From Sterolibacterium sp. (GTDB lineage: Bacteria > Pseudomonadota > Gammaproteobacteria > Burkholderiales > Rhodocyclaceae): a DNA stretch of 64,000 nt. Location of the stretch: positions 1 through 64,000 of the forward strand of contig JAQTOA010000009.1 of assembly GCA_028713555.1 (NCBI GenBank), written 5' to 3'. This document shows positions 8,903 to 17,405 of the stretch, in pieces. The first letter of the stretch is position 1. Every line of letters begins with the position of its first letter. Below the pieces are notes generated by a model, which did no database searches, was not told the DNA's origin, and saw nothing but the letters and a program-made list of their open reading frames with translations. A program made the position numbers and the translations under genes.

Positions 8903-9199
8903 ATGAACAAATCGGAACTCATTGAAGTTGCAGCCAAAGAAGCCGCTGTCTCCAAAGCCGCCGCCGGGAAAGCCCTTGATGCCATCGTCGGCGCCATCAC
9001 CAAAGCTGTCGCCAAAGGCGATACAGTGACTTTGGTAGGATTCGGCACTTTCAGTTCGTCCAAGCGTGCGGCGCGATCAGGCCGGAACCCGCAGACGGGA
9101 GCTGCGCTAAAAATTGCCGCAACTACTGTACCAAAGTTCAAGGCTGGAGCCACCTTCAAGAGTGCGGTTGCCGGCAAGAAGGCTGCCAAGAAGAAGTAA
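8903..9199 (+). CDS. HU-family DNA-binding protein
   Basis: A 98-residue histone-like protein. The start MNKSELIEVAAKEAAVSKAA and the DNA-binding arm segment 'VGFGTFSSSKRAARSGRNPQ' followed by 'VPKFKAGATFK' are classic HU. HU dimers bend and compact DNA and help replication, recombination and transcription. The C-terminus carries an extra Lys/Ala-rich tail (AGKKAAKKK), as in some betaproteobacterial HU paralogues. A purine-rich leader (AAAAGGGAAAATAT) precedes the ATG. A strong hairpin terminator follows at 9227-9256, so the gene is probably monocistronic. Confidence 0.92.
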   Translation: MNKSELIEVAAKEAAVSKAAAGKALDAIVGAITKAVAKGDTVTLVGFGTFSSSKRAARSGRNPQTGAALKIAATTVPKFKAGATFKSAVAGKKAAKKK

Positions 9200-9226
9200 G
9201 TTTTGTTCTGCCGAAAGAGCAATCGT

Positions 9227-9256
9227 GAGGCCGCTAAATTGCGGCCTCATTCGTTT
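9227..9256 (+). terminator. Rho-independent terminator after the HU gene
   Basis: A perfect 8-bp stem GAGGCCGC (9227-9234) and GCGGCCTC (9241-9248) encloses the loop TAAATT. A T-rich tail (ATTCGTTT) follows. It lies 28 bases after the HU stop codon. The convergent HDOD gene ends at 9255 and may use the same hairpin in the other direction. Confidence 0.8.
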
Positions 9257-10097
9257 ATTGAAGACTCAGGGCATGCAGAATCTCATCATAGCGGGCTTCG
9301 ATTTCGGCAAACTTCGCGGAAAAGGAAACCCATTCGATGCCCATCCTGGCGCAGGCGAGTTCTGATAAATAGGGTACCCTGTTGTTTGGCAGCTCGCCGA
9401 GATCAAGGGCATGGCTGAGCACTTCCGCGATATGGATCAGGTCGCCCATCTCGCCGAATTCGCCGCTGTCCGGATCGTGATGGCCATGAATGCCGTCGGC
9501 AATATCAGCGGGCAGGCGCCACTTCTTGATCAACTCTCCGCCGGCCACGGCATGATCGAAACCGAATACCGCCTGTTCCGCCTCGATGATCGTTTCGTCG
9601 AGACGTTGGCGGCGATCAAGCACTTCTTCAAACAATTTCGGGGCAACGGCAAACAACAACAGTTGCCCGATGTCGTGTAGCAGTCCCGCGGTAAATGCGG
9701 CCTCGGCATTGTACTGAATATCCTCGGCGATCATGCGAGCGCAGGTCGCGACTCCCAGGCTGTGTCGCCACAGCATGCGCGGATCAAAGGCTGCGGATCT
9801 CGGGTTAAGCCTGCCTATGACGGCTGTCGCCAGCGTAATGCTGCGGATCTCTTCAAGGCCCAGCAATAGTATGGCTTCGCGCATCGAGCCCACATGGGAG
9901 GAAAGTCCAAACGCACTTGAATTGGCTGCCGCAAGAATGCGGGCAACGATGGCGGGATCGGTGTTGAGAATCTCCACCATGTTGTCGGCATTAGACGTTT
10001 CGTCGTCGATGGTTGAAATGATAAAGCAGGCGGCCTCGGGCAAGGAGGGTAGTGCATCCGCACGTGACAGTACTTCTTCGAGACTAGGTGAGCTCAT
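9255..10097 (-). CDS. HDOD domain signalling protein
   Basis: A 280-residue HDOD protein. The start 'LSRADALPSLPEAACFII', the segment 'DPAIVARILAAANSSAFGL' and LLHDIGQLLLF are typical. It is predicted to be a signalling scaffold and not a hydrolase. Its ATG (10097) overlaps the TGA of the upstream small protein in an ATGA junction, so the two are translationally coupled. It differs in sequence from the HDOD protein at 1423-2286 and is not a recent duplicate. Confidence 0.85.
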   Translation of the reverse strand: MSSPSLEEVLSRADALPSLPEAACFIISTIDDETSNADNMVEILNTDPAIVARILAAANSSAFGLSSHVGSMREAILLLGLEEIRSITLATAVIGRLNPRSAAFDPRMLWRHSLGVATCARMIAEDIQYNAEAAFTAGLLHDIGQLLLFAVAPKLFEEVLDRRQRLDETIIEAEQAVFGFDHAVAGGELIKKWRLPADIADGIHGHHDPDSGEFGEMGDLIHIAEVLSHALDLGELPNNRVPYLSELACARMGIEWVSFSAKFAEIEARYDEILHALSLQ

Positions 10098-10414
10098 GCG
10101 ACCTGATTGCGCCGGTAAGCGGCGACCAACCTATGCAAATCCGCCCGGGCTTCGTTGCTGTCGCCGCGGAATATGTAGGCAAGGCGTTTTTCCTCAGTGG
10201 CAATCTCGCGATCGATGCTCGCCATGTCGCGATCGTCTGGAAGCATGACGATGACGCTCTTGATCAAGCGCCGGCGGATGCTTTCAATCATCGCCTCGTC
10301 GAGAGCGCGGTTGGCCGGCAGCAATTCCTCCCCTTGTCGGGTAAGAATAGCCGCGGCCGTAGTCATGCCCGGCAGCAAGCGTCCAGGCGGAAGGCAAACA
10401 GAGCGCGTCTTCAT
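10094..10414 (-). CDS. Small protein resembling the N-terminal module of HD-GYP proteins
   Basis: A 106-residue soluble protein. The stretch PGRLLPGMTTAAAILTRQGE, then ELLPANRALDEAMIESIRR and SVIVMLPDD resembles the small N-terminal module that precedes HD-GYP domains ('PGM...G..LLP.N..L...I..L...G...V.V'). The HD-GYP part itself is missing; the HDOD protein that follows through an ATGA overlap may supply the effector domain in trans. I chose ATG 10414. A longer open frame reaches 10552, but its extra N-terminus looks non-coding. Confidence 0.65.
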   Translation of the reverse strand: MKTRSVCLPPGRLLPGMTTAAAILTRQGEELLPANRALDEAMIESIRRRLIKSVIVMLPDDRDMASIDREIATEEKRLAYIFRGDSNEARADLHRLVAAYRRNQVA

Positions 10415-10647
10415 GGTATATCCTGCGCTTAGTTTGCCAGAATACGGAAAAAATTGCGCGCCCAAGGTGGTCGAATTCCGTAACTTTTTGATTGTTTGGC
10501 CAGGTTGATGCCAGAAAATCACGCATGCATTCTCTGTATATTCCATTCGCATGGTCAGACGATTGCAGGGCCGATATTGTTCTAACGTGAATATTCACCT
10601 ATTATTCGAGGTGCCTTAGACGTTCATCAATCCGAGACAACGCCACC

Positions 10648-12378
10648 ATGAAAAAAACAATTCGATCCTTTGCGCTAGCTTCGCTGCTGGCGGCCTTCGG
10701 TGCAAGTTTTTCAAGTTCCTTTGCGGCCGAAGACGAGCGCATCGACATTGCCCGGTTCCGCATCGAAGGCAATACCCTGCTGCCGGCTGAACAACTGGCG
10801 ACGCTGGTGGGTCCGTATGCAGGGGCAGGTCGCGTGTATGGCGATATCCAGCGCGCACTGGAAGCTACCGAAAATGCGTACCGGGACATGGGTTTCAATA
10901 ACGTCCACGTTTTCGTCCCCGAACAGGAATTGTCGCAGGGTGTGGTGAAGCTGCTGGTTGTTGAGGGAACAATCGGCAAGGTGGCTGTCGCGGAGGAAAT
11001 TCCGCAAAAGACTGCAGCCAATACTGGAAATCCGGAAACACCAATGCCCCAAGCCAGCGTGATGATGACGAATGAAGCGATGGAAGCATTGTTACGCGAG
11101 GCCGATAGGTTGATCAAATCCGGCAACTACGCGGATGCGTATAAGCTGCTTGAACCTAAGGAAGGAGATTACTCCGGAGAGGTTGCATTCGATTACATGT
11201 TGGGGATTGTCGCCTTGGATAACGGCAAGCCTGATCGCGCTACCATAGCCTTTGAACGTGTCTTGATTACTAACCCCAACTTTTCCGGAGCGCGGCTTGA
11301 CTTGGCGCGAGCCTACTTCGCGATGGGCAGTGACGATCTGGCCAAAAACGAATTTGAAATAGTGCTGACCCAAAGTCCCCCGGGAAATGTCAAGGAAGTC
11401 GTACAAAAGTATCTGAAAGCCATTGATGAACGCAGGCTGGCCAAGATTCAGCACCTGTCGGGGTATATCGAGACGAGCATTGCGGCGGATAACAACGTTA
11501 CCGCGGTGACATCCGATTTCACCACGGGCGTGCAAAACGTCTTTGGGATACCCGGGGTGTTGCCCACGGGCAGTTCAGTCTTGAGTTCAGGCACAACCGC
11601 AGGCGTGTCGGCGGGGGTGGACTTTACCCGCCTGGTGAGCGAGGAAAAAGGCCTCAGCGTGTTTGCCGGCGCGGACCTGCGGCAACGGATATACAACGGC
11701 ATATCGGCGCTGAACAGCACGAATCTGGATTTGCGCGGCGGACTCAGTATCGCCAGCGGTGACAACATGTATCGTTTGTTTGTAAACATGGGGCAATATC
11801 GCCAAACCGGCATGACCGCGGGAATCAATGCCAATCGAGATACCCCGGGCCTAGGCGCGGAATGGAAACGCAAGTTTGGCGAACGCGACCAGTTCGCCTT
11901 AACGACTCAATACAGCAGACCACGCTATGCGACACAGGATACGCAGGATACCGACCAAATCTTGCTGAGTGCTTCGTGGCTGCATATTTTTGAAGGAAAA
12001 ACCGCCCCTTTGATTTTCGCCAGCGTGAATCAAAGCGTTGATCGGGCATTGCGGCCACTCGCCACTGGCAGTGACATGAGCCGCACAACCACAGGGGTCA
12101 GAGCGCATTTTCAGTTAACGCCGTTAGCTAATACGGACGTTTTCCTGTCGGGGGGCGTTTCCCTCCGCGAAGACGATAGCCTGAATGCCCGCTCTGCACT
12201 ATCTCCTCCCGTTTATGGCCGCGATGTCACGAAGGATGTCTCGGTCGGAGTTAATTGGCGACCTTGGTCCAAGTGGACGGTCAAGGGACAAGTGGCGGCT
12301 TACCGAAACAATTCGAATTTAGAGCTGTACCAATTCCGTCGTACCGAGAGCACCGTTTCGGTACGCCACGATTTCTAG
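10648..12378 (+). CDS. Outer-membrane POTRA-TPR-beta-barrel protein (putative secretion/assembly factor)
   Basis: A 576-residue outer-membrane protein. A signal peptide (MKKTIRSFALASLLAAFGAS...) ends near residue 28. Residues about 32-114 form a ShlB/FhaC-type POTRA domain ('ARFRIEGNTLLPAEQLATLV', 'YRDMGFNNVHVFVPEQEL', VVKLLVVEGTIGKV). Residues about 145-265 form TPR-like repeats ('ARLDLARAYFAMGSDDLAKN'), similar to the region before the barrel in Slam proteins. Residues 268-576 have alternating amphipathic strands ending in VRHDF, a typical outer-membrane barrel C-terminus. Two-partner transporters normally carry two POTRAs and no TPR, whereas Slam has TPR and no POTRA, so this is a hybrid layout. 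The next gene, 26 bases downstream, encodes a giant exported FecR protein that is its probable client. Confidence 0.75.
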   Translation: MKKTIRSFALASLLAAFGASFSSSFAAEDERIDIARFRIEGNTLLPAEQLATLVGPYAGAGRVYGDIQRALEATENAYRDMGFNNVHVFVPEQELSQGVVKLLVVEGTIGKVAVAEEIPQKTAANTGNPETPMPQASVMMTNEAMEALLREADRLIKSGNYADAYKLLEPKEGDYSGEVAFDYMLGIVALDNGKPDRATIAFERVLITNPNFSGARLDLARAYFAMGSDDLAKNEFEIVLTQSPPGNVKEVVQKYLKAIDERRLAKIQHLSGYIETSIAADNNVTAVTSDFTTGVQNVFGIPGVLPTGSSVLSSGTTAGVSAGVDFTRLVSEEKGLSVFAGADLRQRIYNGISALNSTNLDLRGGLSIASGDNMYRLFVNMGQYRQTGMTAGINANRDTPGLGAEWKRKFGERDQFALTTQYSRPRYATQDTQDTDQILLSASWLHIFEGKTAPLIFASVNQSVDRALRPLATGSDMSRTTTGVRAHFQLTPLANTDVFLSGGVSLREDDSLNARSALSPPVYGRDVTKDVSVGVNWRPWSKWTVKGQVAAYRNNSNLELYQFRRTESTVSVRHDF

Positions 12379-12404
12379 AAATTGCGCAGTATCAGGAGCT
12401 CATC

Positions 12405-15400
12405 ATGAAATGGCTTAATCGCTTTGCACTGTGCACCTTGCTTGTTCTGCTGCCCATTGCGGAGAGTCTGGCGAGTGCCGGCAAGTTTAATTTTGTCTCA
12501 GGCGATGTCCGCGTGGTGAATGCCTCCGGGACGCGCAAGGCAATGCGTAGCGGTGAAGTCGAAGCCGGCGAATTGATCGTTTCCGGTCCCGATGGGATGG
12601 CCCAGTTGCGCATGAACGACGGCGCTTTCATCGCAGTTCGCGCCGATACTGAAATGCGCATCGATGAATTCCGTTTTGCCGGAACGCCGGATGCATCCAG
12701 CAATAGCGTGATTTCCTTGCTGAAAGGGACAATGCGCGCCTTTACCGGAGCAATCGCAAGTTTCGACAAAGACAAGTTCAAGATGAAGACCGCGACCGCG
12801 ACCATCGGGATTCGAGGTTCCGGCAACGTCCTCAACTTCTCGCCTGAAAACAAGATAACGCTTAACCACACGATTGAAGGCAGTCACACCGTGACAGCGG
12901 TTGATTTGAGTGGCGCAATGCACACGCTGGTCACCATGCCAGGGCAGACTGTGCAGGTTACCCCCGGCGGGGCAATGAAGTTTGTGCCGACGCCAACATT
13001 CATTTTGAACGCGGCAGCCGGTACCCCGAGTAGCAAAGCGGATCAAAAGCCGCAAAAGGACGAATCGCAACAGAAAAGCAAGGAAGAACAGAAAACCAAA
13101 GAGAAGGAAAGTACAGACAAGAAGAGTACGGAGAAGCAAACATCGGAAGGCAAGGATCAAGGGAAGGCGCAGCCTGCGGATAACAAACAGAGCGCAGAAA
13201 CCAAAGACCAAAAGCAATCGTCCGACAAACCGTCTGATGCCGCAGCATCAAGCAGCACGGGCGCGACAGGCAAGGCGAGTTCCACCTCCAGTGGAACGGC
13301 GGCAAATGGTGAGTCGTCCTCCGGGAAGACGGCGGAGGCGGGTCGATCCTCGGCTACAGGAACGACCTCCACAGGAACTGCGTCAGGCACCGCGTCTTCC
13401 GGTACGGCAAGCACCGGAACGGAACCCGCAGGTGCCGCCGCAACCGGATCCACCGGAACGTCCTCAGGACCTGCAACGGGCACAGGCACAACGCCTGGAA
13501 CCACTGTCGCCGGCTCGTCGGGAACCGCAGCGGGAACCAGTTCACCGGCCAGTACAAGCACTGGAGTCGTCGCACAAACTCCCGCCACATCAACCTACAC
13601 GCCGTCGGCGCCGGCAGCGTCGTCCTATGTGGCGCCGACGCCTGCTGCTCCGACCTATACGGAAACAATTCCCACCGCAACAACTTATACATCCCCGACA
13701 GCCGCCGCCACAACCTTTACGGCGCCAACAGCCGCCGTGCCGACTTACACTGCGCCAACATCCACGACGCCAAGCTATATCGCACCTACTTATACAACAC
13801 CCACCTACACAGCGCCAACTTATACGGCCCCCACCTACACCGCACCGACTTATATGACGCCAACCCTGAATGTCGCTACCGATGTTGCGGCACAGGTCGC
13901 AGCGCAGACTGCGGCACAAGTGGCCGCGCAAACTGCGGCACAGGTAGCGGCGCAGACTGCGGCACAGACTGCCGCCAAGACGACTGCCGAGACAACTGCC
14001 CAGGTGGCAGGCCAGGTTGCCGCTTGTACGGCGAACCCGGAATCTTGCGTCACCCCGACTTGTGATGCCGCCTGCGTTGCTGCCAAGATTGCCGCCTGTA
14101 CCGCAAATCCGGCGTCCTGCGCAACGCCTGCTATGAGTACTTGCGTCGCCCCGATGGTGTGGAATGGCGTTTCCTGCATCGTACCGACAGCGGCCAGCTG
14201 TGTCGCTCCGATGGTCTGGGACGGAGCCTCCTGCAGGGCGCCGACAGCCGCCAGTTGTCCTGCCCCGCTGGTCTGGAATGGAATTTCCTGCATCTCTTCG
14301 ACGGTGGGCAGCTGTATTGCTCCGACGGTCTGGAACGGCAGCGCCTGCGTCGCCCCGACCGTTATTAGTTGCGTCGCCCCGATGTACTGGGATGGCAAAG
14401 CCTGCGTCGGATCGACCGCAGTCAGTTGTGTGGCGCCGATGTTCTGGAATGGCACAACTTGCGTCGCCCCGACCGTTGGCAGTTGTATCGCGCCCATGGT
14501 CTGGAATCCCGCCACCTCAACCTGCGTTGCTTCAATCACAGTTCCGGCCTCTTGCGTTGCACCGATGATCTGGAATGGCATAGCTTGTATCGCATCGAAT
14601 GCCAACGTTTGCGTCGCCCCGATGGTCTGGAATGGCATAGCCTGTGTCGCCCCGACCAGCCCAAGCTGCGCGCCTGGCTTTGTCTGGAATGGAACGGCAT
14701 GCATCGCTTCGACTCTGGCTCCGGCGAGTTGTGTCGCTCCGATGATTTGGAACGGTACAGCCTGCATCGCCCCGGTTGGCCCGACCTGCACAAGTGGTTT
14801 CGTTTGGAACGGAACAACTTGCGTCGCAGCGACCGCGAGTACCTGTGTTGCCCCGATGGTGTGGAACGGAACTGCCTGCGTCGCCACATCCGACACGACT
14901 TGCGATGCGGCTTGCGTTGCGGCCAAAGTCGCTGCTTGTACGGCAAATCCGCAATCGTGCGCTACCGCAACTTGCGATGCGGCCTGCGTTACGGCGAAGG
15001 CTGCAGCCTGCGCTGCCAATCCGGCGTCTTGCTCAACGATACCGGCAACCAGTTGTATTGCCCCGATGGTCTGGAACGGAACAAGCTGCGTCGCCCAGAC
15101 CGTCGGCAGTTGCGTCGCTCCCATGATCTGGAATCCCGCCAACTCAACCTGTGTCGCCTCGACCACAGGTGGTAGCTGTGTTGCCCCGATGGTTTGGAAT
15201 GGCACGGCCTGCGTTGCGGCAACTGCCGGTTCCTGCGTCGCGCCGTTGATCTGGGATGGGAAAGGCTGCGTCGGCTCGACTGCCGCCAGTTGTTTGGCAC
15301 CCATGATCTGGAATGGTACCGCCTGTGTCGGAGTCGCCGGCAACTGCGTCGCCCCGATGGTCTGGAATGGAACTTCCTGCGTCGCCCAGACGGTCGGTAG

Positions 15401-17399
15401 TTGCGTCGCTCCCATGGTCTGGAATCCCGCCACCTGGACCGGCGTCGCCTCGGCCGCTCCGCCTGCCACCTGCGTGGCGCCCATGGTCTGGAATGGGACA
15501 AGCTGCGTCGCCCAGACCGTCGGCAGTTGCGTCGCTCCCATGGTCTGGAATCCCGCCACCTCAACCTGTGTCGCCTCGACCTCAGGTGGTAGCTGTGTCG
15601 CACCCATGATCTGGAATGGCACCGCCTGCGTTGGATCCACGGGCACCTGCGTGGCTCCGATGGTTTGGAATGGGACAAGTTGCGTCGCCCAGACTGTCGG
15701 CAGTTGTGTCGCTCCCATGGTCTGGAATCCCGCCACCTCGACCTGCGTCGCCTCGACCACTCCGCCTGCCACCTGCGTGGCGCCCATGGTCTGGAATGGG
15801 ACAAACTGTGTTGCCCAGACGGTCGGCAGTTGCGTCGCTCCCATGGTCTGGGATCCCGCCACCTCGGCCTGCATTACCTCGACCACTCCGCCTGCCACCT
15901 GCGTGGCGCCCATGGTCTGGAATGGGACAAGCTGCGTCGCCCAGACCGTCGGCAGTTGCGTCGCTCCCATGGTCTGGGATCCCGCCACCTCGGCCTGCGT
16001 CGCCTCGACCACTCCGCCTGCCACCTGCGTTGCCCCAATGGTTTGGAATGGTACCGCCTGCGCTGCTCCAACCTGTACGGCACCCATGGTCTGGAACGGA
16101 ACTGCCTGCGTCGCTCAGACTGTCGGCAGTTGTGTTGCTCCTCAGGTCTGGGATGCCGCCACCTCGGCCTGTGTCGCTCCGACTTCCGGTGGTAGTAACT
16201 GTGTGGCGCCGATGGTCTGGAACGGCACCGCCTGCGCCGCACCCACCTGTACCTCACCGATGGTCTGGAATGGAACCGCTTGCGCCGCACCAACTTGCGC
16301 CGCACCAATGGAGTGGAACGGCACCGCCTGCGCGGCGAAGACCTGTGCGGCACCGATGGTTCTGAGTCAAGATGGCACGACTTGCGTCAATCCTCCGCCG
16401 CCGACCTGTACGGCACCTCAGGTCTGGGATCCAGCCACCTCCACCTGCAAGACACCTTTAACCTGCAACAATGGTTGGGTTCCAAATGGGGCCGGCACGG
16501 CATGCGAATGTCCAAACCCGCCTAATCACGTGGATGCAAATGGAGCCTGCGTGGCAGGAGCAGCAAACAAGAAGAGAGCCCAGCTAACCTATGCCACGGC
16601 CCCTGCCCCTAGTGCAGGCATGATGTATGACGCCTTTGGTGTTCAGGTACCCATTCCTGCCGAGGGTTACCGGAATATCGGCTATGTTCATGCCTTGACA
16701 GGCGATACCGCAATGGAGATGTCGTTGAATCCGGCAAGCACTGTGGTAACCACATCGGGTGGCGCAGTGACTTCTTTCAACGCACCTTCATTTGAAGGCG
16801 CCGCCGTGGCAAGCACCAATCAGGTCAATATCGGAATCGGCACGGCAACCCTGATGGATTTTGGCACCGACCCTGTCTCCGGCATGAGTTGGGGACGCTG
16901 GCAAGGTGGGCAAATCAATCGGGTTTCATTGGCTACCGGGCAGGTATCTGCTGTTTCCCAAGGCGCCGGCAGCACACACTGGTTTGCCACACCCACGCAA
17001 ACCCAGGCCATCGTTTTGCCGCTGACGGGAATCATTCCGTATACCCTGGTAGGCGGCACATCGCCGACAGATACCAGTGGAACCATAGGAAAATTAAACT
17101 CGGCAACATTCACGGCCAACTTCACCAACGCCACGGTAGATATCGGCCTCAACCTGAGCATGCCTGCAACAAAATTGCCGGCTGTGACCATTGATGCGAG
17201 CGCCTTCGGCATACCGATCCTGCCGGGCGCCAACTTCAAGACGGCTAGTCCAACGATCAATTGTCCTGCATGCACAGGGGTGACGAGCGGCACGATAGGG
17301 GGACAGTTCTCAGGCCCAGGTGGCGCTGGTGTGGGTGTCGGCTATGGATTCAAGAATGATACCCAGATCATTAACGGCGCCGCCGTATTTCGCAAATAG
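12405..17399 (+). CDS. Giant FecR-domain surface protein with Cys-framed tandem repeats
   Basis: A 1664-residue exported protein. I start at ATG 12405 (MKWLNRFALCTLL, signal peptide to about residue 25), not at an upstream frame start inside the previous gene. The order is: FecR domain (about 26-155, with 'ATIGIRGSG'); Lys/Glu/Gln-rich linker (209-279); Gly/Ser/Thr-rich linker (279-395); Pro/Tyr/Thr repeats of the APTYT type (396-487); Ala/Gln repeats (AAQVAAQT, 491-539); about 38 modules of the form C-x-A-P-M-x-W-(N/D)-G-x-x-C or C-x-A-P-M-V-W-(N/D)-P-A-T-S-x-C (576-1369); and a C-terminal domain (1379-1664) with WGRWQGG, WFATPTQ, IPYTLVGGTSPTDTSG and a glycine-rich end (FSGPGGAGVGVGYGF). 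FecR-domain surface proteins are known; the cysteine modules I do not recognise. It is probably exported or displayed by the preceding barrel protein. Confidence 0.8.
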   Translation: MKWLNRFALCTLLVLLPIAESLASAGKFNFVSGDVRVVNASGTRKAMRSGEVEAGELIVSGPDGMAQLRMNDGAFIAVRADTEMRIDEFRFAGTPDASSNSVISLLKGTMRAFTGAIASFDKDKFKMKTATATIGIRGSGNVLNFSPENKITLNHTIEGSHTVTAVDLSGAMHTLVTMPGQTVQVTPGGAMKFVPTPTFILNAAAGTPSSKADQKPQKDESQQKSKEEQKTKEKESTDKKSTEKQTSEGKDQGKAQPADNKQSAETKDQKQSSDKPSDAAASSSTGATGKASSTSSGTAANGESSSGKTAEAGRSSATGTTSTGTASGTASSGTASTGTEPAGAAATGSTGTSSGPATGTGTTPGTTVAGSSGTAAGTSSPASTSTGVVAQTPATSTYTPSAPAASSYVAPTPAAPTYTETIPTATTYTSPTAAATTFTAPTAAVPTYTAPTSTTPSYIAPTYTTPTYTAPTYTAPTYTAPTYMTPTLNVATDVAAQVAAQTAAQVAAQTAAQVAAQTAAQTAAKTTAETTAQVAGQVAACTANPESCVTPTCDAACVAAKIAACTANPASCATPAMSTCVAPMVWNGVSCIVPTAASCVAPMVWDGASCRAPTAASCPAPLVWNGISCISSTVGSCIAPTVWNGSACVAPTVISCVAPMYWDGKACVGSTAVSCVAPMFWNGTTCVAPTVGSCIAPMVWNPATSTCVASITVPASCVAPMIWNGIACIASNANVCVAPMVWNGIACVAPTSPSCAPGFVWNGTACIASTLAPASCVAPMIWNGTACIAPVGPTCTSGFVWNGTTCVAATASTCVAPMVWNGTACVATSDTTCDAACVAAKVAACTANPQSCATATCDAACVTAKAAACAANPASCSTIPATSCIAPMVWNGTSCVAQTVGSCVAPMIWNPANSTCVASTTGGSCVAPMVWNGTACVAATAGSCVAPLIWDGKGCVGSTAASCLAPMIWNGTACVGVAGNCVAPMVWNGTSCVAQTVGSCVAPMVWNPATWTGVASAAPPATCVAPMVWNGTSCVAQTVGSCVAPMVWNPATSTCVASTSGGSCVAPMIWNGTACVGSTGTCVAPMVWNGTSCVAQTVGSCVAPMVWNPATSTCVASTTPPATCVAPMVWNGTNCVAQTVGSCVAPMVWDPATSACITSTTPPATCVAPMVWNGTSCVAQTVGSCVAPMVWDPATSACVASTTPPATCVAPMVWNGTACAAPTCTAPMVWNGTACVAQTVGSCVAPQVWDAATSACVAPTSGGSNCVAPMVWNGTACAAPTCTSPMVWNGTACAAPTCAAPMEWNGTACAAKTCAAPMVLSQDGTTCVNPPPPTCTAPQVWDPATSTCKTPLTCNNGWVPNGAGTACECPNPPNHVDANGACVAGAANKKRAQLTYATAPAPSAGMMYDAFGVQVPIPAEGYRNIGYVHALTGDTAMEMSLNPASTVVTTSGGAVTSFNAPSFEGAAVASTNQVNIGIGTATLMDFGTDPVSGMSWGRWQGGQINRVSLATGQVSAVSQGAGSTHWFATPTQTQAIVLPLTGIIPYTLVGGTSPTDTSGTIGKLNSATFTANFTNATVDIGLNLSMPATKLPAVTIDASAFGIPILPGANFKTASPTINCPACTGVTSGTIGGQFSGPGGAGVGVGYGFKNDTQIINGAAVFRK
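13600..14030 (+). repeat. Low-complexity Tyr/Pro/Thr and Ala/Gln repeat tracts within the FecR protein
   Basis: From about 13600 to 13866 the coding sequence repeats 'ACC TAC AC(G/C) GC(G/C/A) CC(A/C/G) ACT'-like codons, giving APTYT-type units. From about 13876 to 14020 it repeats a 12-base unit coding for AAQV or AAQT. These regions are likely an extended stalk and a helical or coiled segment. Confidence 0.75.
14130..16510 (+). repeat. Tandem array coding for about 38 Cys-framed modules
   Basis: The array has about 38 modules, each with two cysteines spaced 9-13 residues apart around an invariant Trp. In its 3' part (about 15460-16030) a higher-order unit of exactly 126 bp (42 codons, two modules) recurs: the string TCCGCCTGCC begins at 15761, 15887 and 16013. 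Copies there are almost identical at DNA level, which points to recent amplification or gene conversion; the 5' copies are more diverged. One module near 15430-15450 has lost its second cysteine (Gly replaces Cys). An Ala-rich interruption (CDAACVAAKVAAC type) lies at about 14895-15030. Confidence 0.9.
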
Positions 17400-17405
17400 T
17401 CGTTA

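Noticed and set aside
13850..16087. 745-codon open frame antisense to the FecR repeat array
   Set aside because: It mirrors the tandem repeats of the sense gene, whose codon pattern lacks stops in the opposite strand. No ribosome-binding site or domain.
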